Below are positions 41,783 through 48,850 of a stretch of 64,000 bases of DNA, in pieces (within the stretch, counting starts at the first letter, position 1; every line of letters starts with the position of its first letter). Made by a program: the position numbers and the translations under genes. The stretch is from Sphingomonas parva (ex Maeng et al. 2020) (GTDB taxonomy: Bacteria; Pseudomonadota; Alphaproteobacteria; Sphingomonadales; Sphingomonadaceae): positions 62,001 to 126,000 of the forward strand of contig NZ_SPDV01000009.1 of assembly GCF_004564275.1 (NCBI RefSeq), read 5' to 3'. The notes under the pieces were generated by a model, which saw only the letters and a program-made list of their open reading frames with translations, was not told the origin of the DNA and made no database searches.

Positions 41783-42526
41783 ATGAGCATGGCAAGCGAT
41801 CCCACCGGCACCACCACGATCGACCCGCGCGAAGCGGCGCATTTCGGACGGATGGCCGCCGATTGGTGGGATCCCAAGGGCTCTTCGGCGATGCTTCATC
41901 AGCTCAATCCGGTGCGGCTCGCCTATATTCGCGACCGCCTGGACCAGGACTGGAGCCTTGACGAATGCGACCTGCGGCCTCTCAGCGGCCGCAAGGCTGC
42001 GGACGTCGGCTGCGGCGCCGGGCTGCTGGCGGAGCCGCTTGCCCGGCTTGGTGCCGAGGTCACCGGGGTAGACCCGGCGCCCGAGAACATCGCAGCCGCG
42101 CGCGACCACGCCCTCGGTCAAGGACTGACGATCGATTACCGGGTCGGCAGTGTCGAGGCGCTCACCGGGCCGTACGACCTGATTACGTCCCTCGAAGTTG
42201 TCGAGCATGTCGCCGACGTGCGGGCGTATCTGCAGGGGCTGGCCGATGCGCTCGCCCCGGAGGGGCTCCTGATCCTCTCGACGCCGAACCGCACGGGGCT
42301 TTCGCGGCTGGCGCTGATCACCGTCGCCGAAGGGACGGGGCAGATTCCCCGCGGCACGCACGACTGGAACAAGTTCCTGACGCCGGACGAGTTGCTCGCG
42401 CTCGTCCGCGATGCAGGCCTGGAGCCGGTCGACTGCTCCGGCCTGGCATGGGGACCGGCACGGGGATTCCACATCTCCGAGAACAAGTCGCTCGATTATT
42501 TCGTGACCGCCAGGCGCGCCCGATAG
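41783..42526 (+). CDS. ubiG: ubiquinone biosynthesis O-methyltransferase
   Basis: A 247-residue SAM methyltransferase. The start at ATG 41783 follows GGGAGCAGGC. The UbiG-specific N-terminus (IDPREAAHFGRMAADWWDPKGSSAMLHQLNPVRLAYI) is followed by KAADVGCGAGLLAEPLARLGAEVTGVDPAPENI (SAM motif I), ITSLEVVEHVADVRAYLQGLADAL and LILSTPNRTGLSRLALITVAEG. It makes both O-methylations of ubiquinone synthesis. The gene is read divergently from lysA with about 100 bases between. Confidence 0.95.
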   Translation: MSMASDPTGTTTIDPREAAHFGRMAADWWDPKGSSAMLHQLNPVRLAYIRDRLDQDWSLDECDLRPLSGRKAADVGCGAGLLAEPLARLGAEVTGVDPAPENIAAARDHALGQGLTIDYRVGSVEALTGPYDLITSLEVVEHVADVRAYLQGLADALAPEGLLILSTPNRTGLSRLALITVAEGTGQIPRGTHDWNKFLTPDELLALVRDAGLEPVDCSGLAWGPARGFHISENKSLDYFVTARRAR

Positions 42527-42574
42527 GGTGCTGCGCCGTCGGTAATCGCGGCGGCGGGGCTGCGTCCCAGACAA

Positions 42575-43249
42575 TCAGAAGAAGTCGACCTTGTCGTAAT
42601 GCGTCGGCGGAACGATCACTTCCATCCGCTCGCCGAGCAGGGTGCGGAAGCTGGGGCGGGATTTCATTACTGAATACCAGTCGGTCGTCTGCTTGTGGCC
42701 GCGCCAGTCGATCCCGCCGAGATAATCGGCAACGGAGAGATGCGCTGCTGCGGTGAGATCGGCCAGGCTCAGCACGGGCCCGCCGAGCCAGCGGCGATGG
42801 TCGAGCAGGTAATCGATATAGTCGAGGTGAGCGTTGGCGGTCTTCATCGCCTCGCGAAGGATGCGCGTGTCGGGCGCATCGCGACTGACGAGACGCTTCT
42901 TCATCCGCTCGTCCATCATCGGCTTGACGACGTCGCCATACAGCCGCTCGTCGAACCAGGCGACCAGCCTGCGGACCTCGGCGCGCGCCGCCGCGCCGCC
43001 CGCCAGCATGGGCGCCCGATCGACCGTCTCCTCGAAATATTCGCAGATCGCGTTCGAATCGATCAGCACGAGACCTTTTGATTCCTCGACCAGGACCGGG
43101 GTCTGCCCGGCCGGGTTGAGGTCGAGGAACTCGTCACGATTGGCCCATGGATTTTCGCGCACGAGCTCATGGGCAATGCCCTTTTCGCCGAGCATCAGCC
43201 GCACCTTGCGCGAAAACGGGCAAAGCGGAAATTGGTAGAGCTGCCACAT
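42575..43249 (-). CDS. glutathione S-transferase family protein
   Basis: A 224-residue protein with the N-terminal thioredoxin fold (MWQLYQFPLCPFSRKVRLMLGEKGIAHELVREN). CPF holds a cysteine at the active-site position, which points to the beta/omega/zeta-like side. NPAGQTPVLVEES gives the cis-proline. The C-terminal domain has WLGGPVLSLADLTAAAHLSVADYLGGI, with the N-capping box. FtsZ-like or stress function is not indicated. The start ATG is preceded directly by a hairpin, and no Shine-Dalgarno sequence is visible. Confidence 0.85.
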   Translation of the reverse strand: MWQLYQFPLCPFSRKVRLMLGEKGIAHELVRENPWANRDEFLDLNPAGQTPVLVEESKGLVLIDSNAICEYFEETVDRAPMLAGGAAARAEVRRLVAWFDERLYGDVVKPMMDERMKKRLVSRDAPDTRILREAMKTANAHLDYIDYLLDHRRWLGGPVLSLADLTAAAHLSVADYLGGIDWRGHKQTTDWYSVMKSRPSFRTLLGERMEVIVPPTHYDKVDFF

Positions 43250-43250
43250 G

Positions 43251-43273
43251 GCGGCCGTCTTAGCGACGGCCGC
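43251..43273 (-). promoter_or_regulatory. hairpin abutting the glutathione S-transferase start codon
   Basis: GCGGCCGTC and GACGGCCGC form a perfect 9-bp stem with a five-base loop. On the reverse strand the stem ends two bases before the ATG of the transferase gene. If transcribed, it would hide the initiation region; alternatively the message is leaderless and the palindrome is an operator. Confidence 0.4.
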
Positions 43274-43367
43274 ACGGGAAGACTAGCGGGCGGGGAGACC
43301 GCTCCGCTCTTTTCGGAGCTCGTGTGCGATCCGGCCGATCAGCGGGATTCAGCGGCCCGCGAAAGGC

Positions 43368-43823
43368 TCAGTCGCGCGGATCGTACCGATCGTCGTAGCG
43401 GCGGCCGCGGCGGTGCTCGATCGCGTCCTCCATTCGGCGCGCAGCGTCCTCGATCGAACGACGCAGCACGGGCGCGACGACGGCGAATTGCTCGACGGCG
43501 GCACCGAGACCCGCCGTGGCGGCCGCAACCTCATCGCGGACACGTTCGCGCGCATAGGGATCGTCGCGACTGGCCACGTCGCCGAGCGTTTCTTCGCGCT
43601 CGCGCCGATCAAGCCGGCGTCCTTCCACGGCTTCACGGAGCGGCCCAACAGGCGTGTCGAGGATCGCTTCCGCGACCGCGCCGACCCGATCGCCCAGTTC
43701 TTCGACTTCGCCGGGCGCCGGCAGGCTGCGGACGATCTCTTCGTCACGCGGATCCGGATAGGTTTGAGCGGCGAGGGGAGCGGCGAAGGCGAGCGCGCTC
43801 GCGGCGAGTACCAGTTTACGCAT
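43368..43823 (-). CDS. secreted alanine-rich hypothetical protein
   Basis: A 151-residue protein with signal peptide (MRKLVLAASALAFAAPLAAQ). The mature part has YPDPRDEEIVRSLPAPGEVEELGDRVGAVAEAILDTPVGPLREAVEG, a helical segment seen in sphingomonad hypothetical proteins, then helices (RVRDEVAAATAGLGAAVEQFAVVAPVLRRSIEDAARRMEDA) and a basic/acidic tail (HRRGRRYDDRYDPRD). The start is taken at the ATG with AGGAGGCC upstream. Function is unknown. Confidence 0.65.
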   Translation of the reverse strand: MRKLVLAASALAFAAPLAAQTYPDPRDEEIVRSLPAPGEVEELGDRVGAVAEAILDTPVGPLREAVEGRRLDRREREETLGDVASRDDPYARERVRDEVAAATAGLGAAVEQFAVVAPVLRRSIEDAARRMEDAIEHRRGRRYDDRYDPRD

Positions 43824-43960
43824 CGGACAGGCCTCCTCAAGTCCTTGGCGGCACGGGGAAAACGCGTCCTCGTGCGAATCGGTTGCTCGTCCTGCCCGAA
43901 GAACGATGAGCCGCGCCTGAATGAGGACCGGCAGCGCCGCTGCCGAGCCAGGCGGTGACG

Positions 43961-44764
43961 CTAGCGGGCGAGCAGCCACCCGGCCGCGAGCGTGCCGGCA
44001 ACGATGCGATACCAGGCGAACGGCGCGAAGCCATAGCGGGTCACGATGTTGATGAACCAGCGGATGACGACCAGCGCGACCACGAACGAGACGACGAAGC
44101 CGAGCGCGATCGTTCCCCAGGCGCCGCTGTCGAGCGTCGCACCGGTCTTGTAGAGGTCATAGCCCGAAGCTGCGAGCATCGTCGGGACTGCGAGGAAGAA
44201 GCTGAACTCCGCTGCCGTCTTGCGCTCCACGCCGAGTGAAAGGGCGCCGAGGATCGTCGCGCCCGACCGGCTTACGCCCGGTATCATCGAGAGGCACTGG
44301 ATGAAGCCGATGCCAAGCGCGACGCGCCAGCTCATGGCTTCGACGCTGTCGATCCGCGGGTTCTTCAGCAGCCGCTCGAGGACGAGGATGGCGATACCGC
44401 CGAGAACCAGCGCCACGGCAACCGTCATGGGGCTGTCGAGCAGCGCCTTTACCCCGTCGTAGACGATCAATCCGATGACCGCCGAGGGCAGAAAGCCGAG
44501 CAGGATGTTGCGCGTGAAGGCGAGGGCGCCCGGATCGAGCCGGAACAGCCCCATGGCAACGTCGAAGAATCGCCTCCAGTAGAGAACCAGCACGGCGAGG
44601 ATGGCGCCGAGCTGGATGACGATCTCGAACGTGCCCTGGGCCTCGCTCTCGAAGCCGAGCAATTCGGCGGCGAGCACCAGATGGCCCGTCGAAGAGACGG
44701 GAATGAATTCGGTCACGCCTTCGACGATGCCGAGCAGGATGATGGTCAGAAGGGATGCGTCCAT
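43961..44764 (-). CDS. uppP: undecaprenyl-diphosphate phosphatase UppP (BacA)
   Basis: A 267-residue polytopic membrane enzyme. GIVEGVTEFIPVSSTGHLVLAAELLGF holds the family's first motif with E-x-x-E-F-x-P-x-S-S-T-G-H, and MIPGVSRSGATILGALSLG the second (PGxSRSGxT). About eight hydrophobic segments are visible. It recycles the lipid carrier for peptidoglycan and gives bacitracin resistance. The length matches the family (about 265-275). It is read toward the alanine-rich protein gene, and its upstream neighbour is the NDUFA9-like gene. Confidence 0.95.
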   Translation of the reverse strand: MDASLLTIILLGIVEGVTEFIPVSSTGHLVLAAELLGFESEAQGTFEIVIQLGAILAVLVLYWRRFFDVAMGLFRLDPGALAFTRNILLGFLPSAVIGLIVYDGVKALLDSPMTVAVALVLGGIAILVLERLLKNPRIDSVEAMSWRVALGIGFIQCLSMIPGVSRSGATILGALSLGVERKTAAEFSFFLAVPTMLAASGYDLYKTGATLDSGAWGTIALGFVVSFVVALVVIRWFINIVTRYGFAPFAWYRIVAGTLAAGWLLAR

Positions 44765-44837
44765 GATTACCCGCTATCGGTGAACGGCTCTCGCCGGCGT
44801 GGAGAAAGGGCGGTGCGGCAGAATCGCGCCGCAGCGA

Positions 44838-45770
44838 TCAGTAAGGAGATTTGGCGGCGAAGCGGCCGTGACGGCGGTAGGCGGTAAGCCAGCCTTCGGA
44901 AACCGCCGCCAGCGGCGTTCCCGAGATACCGAAGGCCTCGAGCCCAGCGCCACCCTCGGCGACGATGTCCTTCTGCAGCATCAGCCACTGTTCCCAGGTG
45001 AGCGGCGCACCAGGAAGCCACCCGGTGAGCCGTGCGGCCGCCGCTGCGGCCGCATCAGGTATCTCGACGAGGCTCCTGTTGTGGCCGGTGGCCTTGCAGA
45101 CCAGCTCCATCAGCTCGCGCATGGTCATCACCTGCGGACCGCCGAGCTCGTAGGTCTTGCCCGAATGCTCACCCGGCACGTTCGCCGCGGCCGCGACCGC
45201 ACGACCTACGTCGGCCGCATAAACCGGCTGCATGCGCGTTGCACCGCGGATCACCGGCAGGACAGGGGCCAATCGGGCGAGGCCGGCAAACCGATTCACG
45301 AAATTGTCCTCGCGCCCGAACAGGACGGCTGGGCGAAGGATCGTCGCCGCCGGAAAGGCGTCGCGCACCGCTTGCTCGCCTTCAGCCTTGGTACGGTAAT
45401 AAGTGGATTCGGACCTCGTATCGCCGCCGATGGCGGAGACGTGGACCAGCGTCTCGGCGCCGGCGGCCGCGGCGGCCTCGGCGATGTTGCGCGCGCCGGT
45501 CACGTGGATGCCGTCGAAATCGCCGTTCAGCGTGCCGACGAGGTTGATCACGGCGTCGCTGCCCTCGATCGCGGCACGAACCCGCGCCGCATCGCGGATG
45601 TCGCAGGCGACGAACTGGCTCTGTCCAACGGTGCCGAGCGGCTTCAGGAAGAAGGCGCTGCGAGGATCGCGCTGTGCGATCCGCACCCGCGCGCCGGTCC
45701 TGAACAATGGCTGGGCGACGTAGCGGCCGAGAAAACCGCCGCCTCCGAACACAGTGACCACGCGGTCCAT
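44838..45770 (-). CDS. complex I NDUFA9-family / NAD(P)-binding epimerase-like protein
   Basis: A 310-residue Rossmann-fold protein. RVVTVFGGGGFLGRYVAQPLFRTGARVRIAQRDP is the NAD(P)-binding loop (GGGGFLG). Later, FVACDIRDAARVRAAIEGSDAVINLVGTLNGDFDGIHVTGARNIAEAAAAAG, LVHVSAIGGDTRSESTYYRTKAEGEQAVRDAFP and RPAVLFGREDNFVNRFAGLARLAPVLPVIRG follow as in NDUFA9-like SDRs. Some alphaproteobacteria have this protein as a respiratory complex I subunit. The catalytic Tyr/Lys pair in SDRs is present as YYRTK. It lies next to uppP, with no nuo genes. Confidence 0.88.
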   Translation of the reverse strand: MDRVVTVFGGGGFLGRYVAQPLFRTGARVRIAQRDPRSAFFLKPLGTVGQSQFVACDIRDAARVRAAIEGSDAVINLVGTLNGDFDGIHVTGARNIAEAAAAAGAETLVHVSAIGGDTRSESTYYRTKAEGEQAVRDAFPAATILRPAVLFGREDNFVNRFAGLARLAPVLPVIRGATRMQPVYAADVGRAVAAAANVPGEHSGKTYELGGPQVMTMRELMELVCKATGHNRSLVEIPDAAAAAAARLTGWLPGAPLTWEQWLMLQKDIVAEGGAGLEAFGISGTPLAAVSEGWLTAYRRHGRFAAKSPY

Positions 45771-45877
45771 CGAAAAAGTCCCTTACCTCAGGAGAAGAAG
45801 TCAGGCGCCCCATTGCCCGCTCGCCGGCACGTTGACAAGCGCGCGGAGGCCCCCTAGTTGCCCCGCCACTACCCCGT

Positions 45878-45964
45878 GCCCAGGTGGCGGAATTGGTAGA
45901 CGCACCAGCTTCAGGTGCTGGCGCTCGCAAGGGCGTGGAGGTTCGAGTCCTCTCCTGGGCACCA
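45878..45964 (+). tRNA. tRNA-Leu (anticodon CAG)
   Basis: An 87-base tRNA with the acceptor stem GCCCAGG/CCTGGGC, D-arm GGTGGCGGAATTGGTAGAC, anticodon stem CCAGC/GCTGG with loop TTCAGGT (anticodon CAG), a long variable arm as in tRNA-Leu, T-loop GTTCGAGTCC and encoded ACCA. A short CCCCTT/AAGGGG palindrome follows at 45967-45979. Confidence 0.95.
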
Positions 45965-46103
45965 CTCCCCCTTCAAGGGGTTGAGTTCAGCGCAGCTTTG
46001 GCGACAGCAAGGCCGGGACGGCTCTCCGGCCGCTCGCTGGCACCGCTCGAAGGATCCCGGCCATAGCAGCCGGCGGCGTTGATCCCTCCCATCCAAACGC
46101 GGA

Positions 46104-46135
46104 TCTTCCGCGCCGGAATGTTCCGGCGCGGAAGA
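46104..46135. repeat. perfect 15-bp inverted repeat
   Basis: TCTTCCGCGCCGGAA, then TG, then its exact reverse complement TTCCGGCGCGGAAGA. It lies 46 bases past the end of the reverse-strand GGDEF-EAL gene. There is no T-run, so it is a poor classical terminator, but a hairpin of this strength would still stall or stabilise the 3' end of that message. Confidence 0.7.
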
Positions 46136-46181
46136 CCGCGTCCCTCGATGAAGGCGATTCGGGCCTTGCCCGATCGAAGGC

Positions 46182-48770
46182 TCAGGCGACGAGGCGGTCG
46201 CAGACCTCGCTCGAATCCGCCTCGGGCATACCGATCAGATAGCCCTGCAGCTGCGTGCAGCCGAGCTTGCTGACCAGAGCCTTTTCCGCCTCGGTTTCCA
46301 CACCTTCGGCGGTGGTCTTCATGCCGAGGCTGCGAGCGAGGGCGACGATCGCCTGGATGATCGCCAGGCTCTCCTGGCATCCCGAGGCAGCCGACTGGAC
46401 GAACGAACGGTCGATCTTGATCTTGTTGAACTCGGTGCGCTGCAGATAGCCGAGCGACGAGTAGCCGGTGCCGAAGTCATCGAGGGCGAGGCTGACGCCG
46501 AGGGCGCGCAGCTGGTCGAGGGTTGCCTTGGTCCGTGCGCCCTGGCGCAGGAAGACGGTCTCGGTAACCTCGAATTCCAGCCGCTCGGCAGCCAGGCCGG
46601 TGGCGGCCAGAGCATGGAGGACGGTGCCGACCAGCCCCTCGGCCTCGACCTGGACAGCGGAGAGATTGATTGCGACCTTGACGCTCGGGTCCCACTTCAT
46701 CGCTTCGCTACAGGCCGAACGGATGACCCACTCGCCGATCTGGCGAATGATTCCCGCCTCCTCGGCGATCATGATGAACTCCGACGGCGGGATGTTGCCG
46801 CGGGTCGGGTGCTCCCAGCGCAGCAGGGCCTCGAAGGCGACCAGGGCGCCGTCCTCGGCCGAGACGATCGGCTGATAGACGAGCGAGAACTGGTCTTCGG
46901 CAAGCGCGTGCTTGAGGTCGGCCTCGAGCTCCCGGCGGGCATTCGCCTCGGCCGTCATCCAGGCCTGATAGACGCTGTGGCGGCCACGGCCGGTCGATTT
47001 CGAATGGTAGAGGGCGAGATCGCCGTTGCGCGTCAGCTCCTCCACGTTGGCGCCATGCAGGCCGCCGACGGCGATTCCAACCGATGCGCCGACCCGGACC
47101 TGCGTTCCGCCCAACGCAATGGGGGCGCTCAGCAGGCCAATCAGCTTCTCGGAGAGGATCGAAAGCACATCGACGTCGCCGACCGGTACCACCGCGCCGA
47201 ACTCGTCGCCGCCGAGGCGGGCGGCGTGCGAGCCGTCGGGCAGTGCCTCGCGCAGCCGCTGGCCGATGACGCGCAGCACTTCGTCGCCCGCCCAGTGCCC
47301 GAGGGTGTCGTTGACTTCCTTGAACCGGTCGAGATCGATCAGCATCAGCGCCGCCGGGGCGTTCCGCTGATCGAGCCGCTCGCGCAGCAGCTCGCGGATG
47401 TAGGAGCGGTTGACGAGGCCGGTCAGCGCATCGTGGCGGGCAGCGTAGGTGAGCTGTACGTTCGCAGCCTTGACCTTGTTGCGGCTACGCCGGATTGCCA
47501 CGAACGCGGTCGCCATGGCGCCGAAGATGACGAGCAGAGCGCCGATCGCGAGCCCGCCGAACAGGAGGGTGCGCTCGAAACGAGCCTGAGACCGCGCGAT
47601 CTCCTTGTCACGCTCAAGCTGCTGCGCCTTCAGCTTGGCGATGCGCAGCTGCTGGTTGGCGGCGTCGAAACGGGCTGCAAGCAGCGCTGAGCCGGTCGTC
47701 GCGGCAAGCTCGCGCGCGTCGTTCTCGAGCCGCTTGGCCGCCGACAGATGAGCGAGAGCGGCAGGATAGTCGCCGAGCGCCTGATAGATACGGTTGGCGG
47801 TGTCGTGCAACTCGCGAAACCCGATCGTTGAGGTCGCGAGATCGACGCCGGCAAACGTCCTTTCGATATAGGTCTTCGCCGAGAGAAGGTCGCGGCGGGC
47901 AAGCGCGACCTGGGCGCGGACGCCCCACAATTGCGGCTGCCATTCCGCGTCGGCGCCGACGGCGAGCTTGAGCCCGGCGCGGGCGGTCGCGTCAGCCTGG
48001 TCGACCTTGCCTGCGGCCAGTTCCGCCGACGAGATGTTGCTGAGGATCCGTGCCTGCAGGCTCTTGCTCCCAATGTCCCGGGCAAGCGCGAGCGCCTTGC
48101 GGAACTCAGCCTCCGCTTCGGGAAGGCGTCCCAGCTCCTTCAAAGCGATACCACGGTTGTTGTGGTTGGCGACCGAAAGCGCCGGATCGTGACGATAGGC
48201 CTCGGCCGACTGGCCATAATATTCGAGCGCCTTCTCGAAATCCTGCGCCTCCTGATAAAGGCCGCCGATCTGCTGAAGCACAACGGCCTGGCTGCGGCCC
48301 TCGCCGAGCTTTCGAAAAAGATCGTGCGCGGCGACGAGCTTCTCGAGCGCGAAAGCCGATTGTCCGGTGACCAGGGCGGCGCCGGCACGCGCCTTCAGCA
48401 GATCGCCGTGCAGCTTGGTGCCGGGCGCGTGCCGGGCGACGCGGACGAGCGCCGCCTCGAGCACCGGGGCCGCATCCAGCGGCCTGTTCACGCGAACCAG
48501 CGCCTCACCCTCCAGCCAGCGGCCGGTCAGCTCGGCGGTGACCCGCTCCGCCGGCGACGGCCGGGTCGTGCTCAGCTGGACCGCAGCGCGAGCATGGGTC
48601 AGGGCTGCGCCGGGATTGGCCATCATCGCTGCCTTGGCGGCTGCGATTTCGGCGTCCAGGCGGCTGGCGCCGGCAAGCGCCGCCGGGTTGGTCGTCTGGG
48701 CAGCGGCCGCGCCGACCGGCGCCACGCTGGCCAACAGAAGGCCGATCATCAGGTTTCTGGTCTTGCTCAT
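46182..48770 (-). CDS. membrane TPR-GGDEF-EAL dual-domain signalling protein
   Basis: An 862-residue protein with signal peptide (MSKTRNLMIGLLLASVAPVGAAAAQ). About residues 30-370 hold TPR units (EKALEYYGQSAEAYRHDPAL, NNRGIALKELGRLPEAEAEFRKALALA). Then come one transmembrane helix (TLLFGGLAIGALLVIFGAMATAFVAI), a GGDEF domain (ARLGGDEFGAVV) and an EAL domain (AFEALLRWEHP...AINLSAVQ...EVTETVFL...LALDDFGTGYSSLGYL...KIKIDRSFV...TTAEGVETE). All PDE residues are present, as is the intact GGDEF loop, so it may both make and break c-di-GMP. The TPR part may bind a periplasmic signal, and the neighbouring secreted-peptide system lies directly upstream. Confidence 0.9.
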   Translation of the reverse strand: MSKTRNLMIGLLLASVAPVGAAAAQTTNPAALAGASRLDAEIAAAKAAMMANPGAALTHARAAVQLSTTRPSPAERVTAELTGRWLEGEALVRVNRPLDAAPVLEAALVRVARHAPGTKLHGDLLKARAGAALVTGQSAFALEKLVAAHDLFRKLGEGRSQAVVLQQIGGLYQEAQDFEKALEYYGQSAEAYRHDPALSVANHNNRGIALKELGRLPEAEAEFRKALALARDIGSKSLQARILSNISSAELAAGKVDQADATARAGLKLAVGADAEWQPQLWGVRAQVALARRDLLSAKTYIERTFAGVDLATSTIGFRELHDTANRIYQALGDYPAALAHLSAAKRLENDARELAATTGSALLAARFDAANQQLRIAKLKAQQLERDKEIARSQARFERTLLFGGLAIGALLVIFGAMATAFVAIRRSRNKVKAANVQLTYAARHDALTGLVNRSYIRELLRERLDQRNAPAALMLIDLDRFKEVNDTLGHWAGDEVLRVIGQRLREALPDGSHAARLGGDEFGAVVPVGDVDVLSILSEKLIGLLSAPIALGGTQVRVGASVGIAVGGLHGANVEELTRNGDLALYHSKSTGRGRHSVYQAWMTAEANARRELEADLKHALAEDQFSLVYQPIVSAEDGALVAFEALLRWEHPTRGNIPPSEFIMIAEEAGIIRQIGEWVIRSACSEAMKWDPSVKVAINLSAVQVEAEGLVGTVLHALAATGLAAERLEFEVTETVFLRQGARTKATLDQLRALGVSLALDDFGTGYSSLGYLQRTEFNKIKIDRSFVQSAASGCQESLAIIQAIVALARSLGMKTTAEGVETEAEKALVSKLGCTQLQGYLIGMPEADSSEVCDRLVA

Positions 48771-48850
48771 ATCATCCCCCTGGCAAGCGGCGTCCCTATC
48801 TCGCCGCTACCGATTTCGCGTCAGAGCATATCGTTAGGCTGGGCGTTCCC

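Noticed and set aside
45965-46103. Phage or island attachment site after tRNA-Leu
   Set aside because: The tRNA is intact, no integrase is near, and I found no copy of its 3' end downstream in the window.
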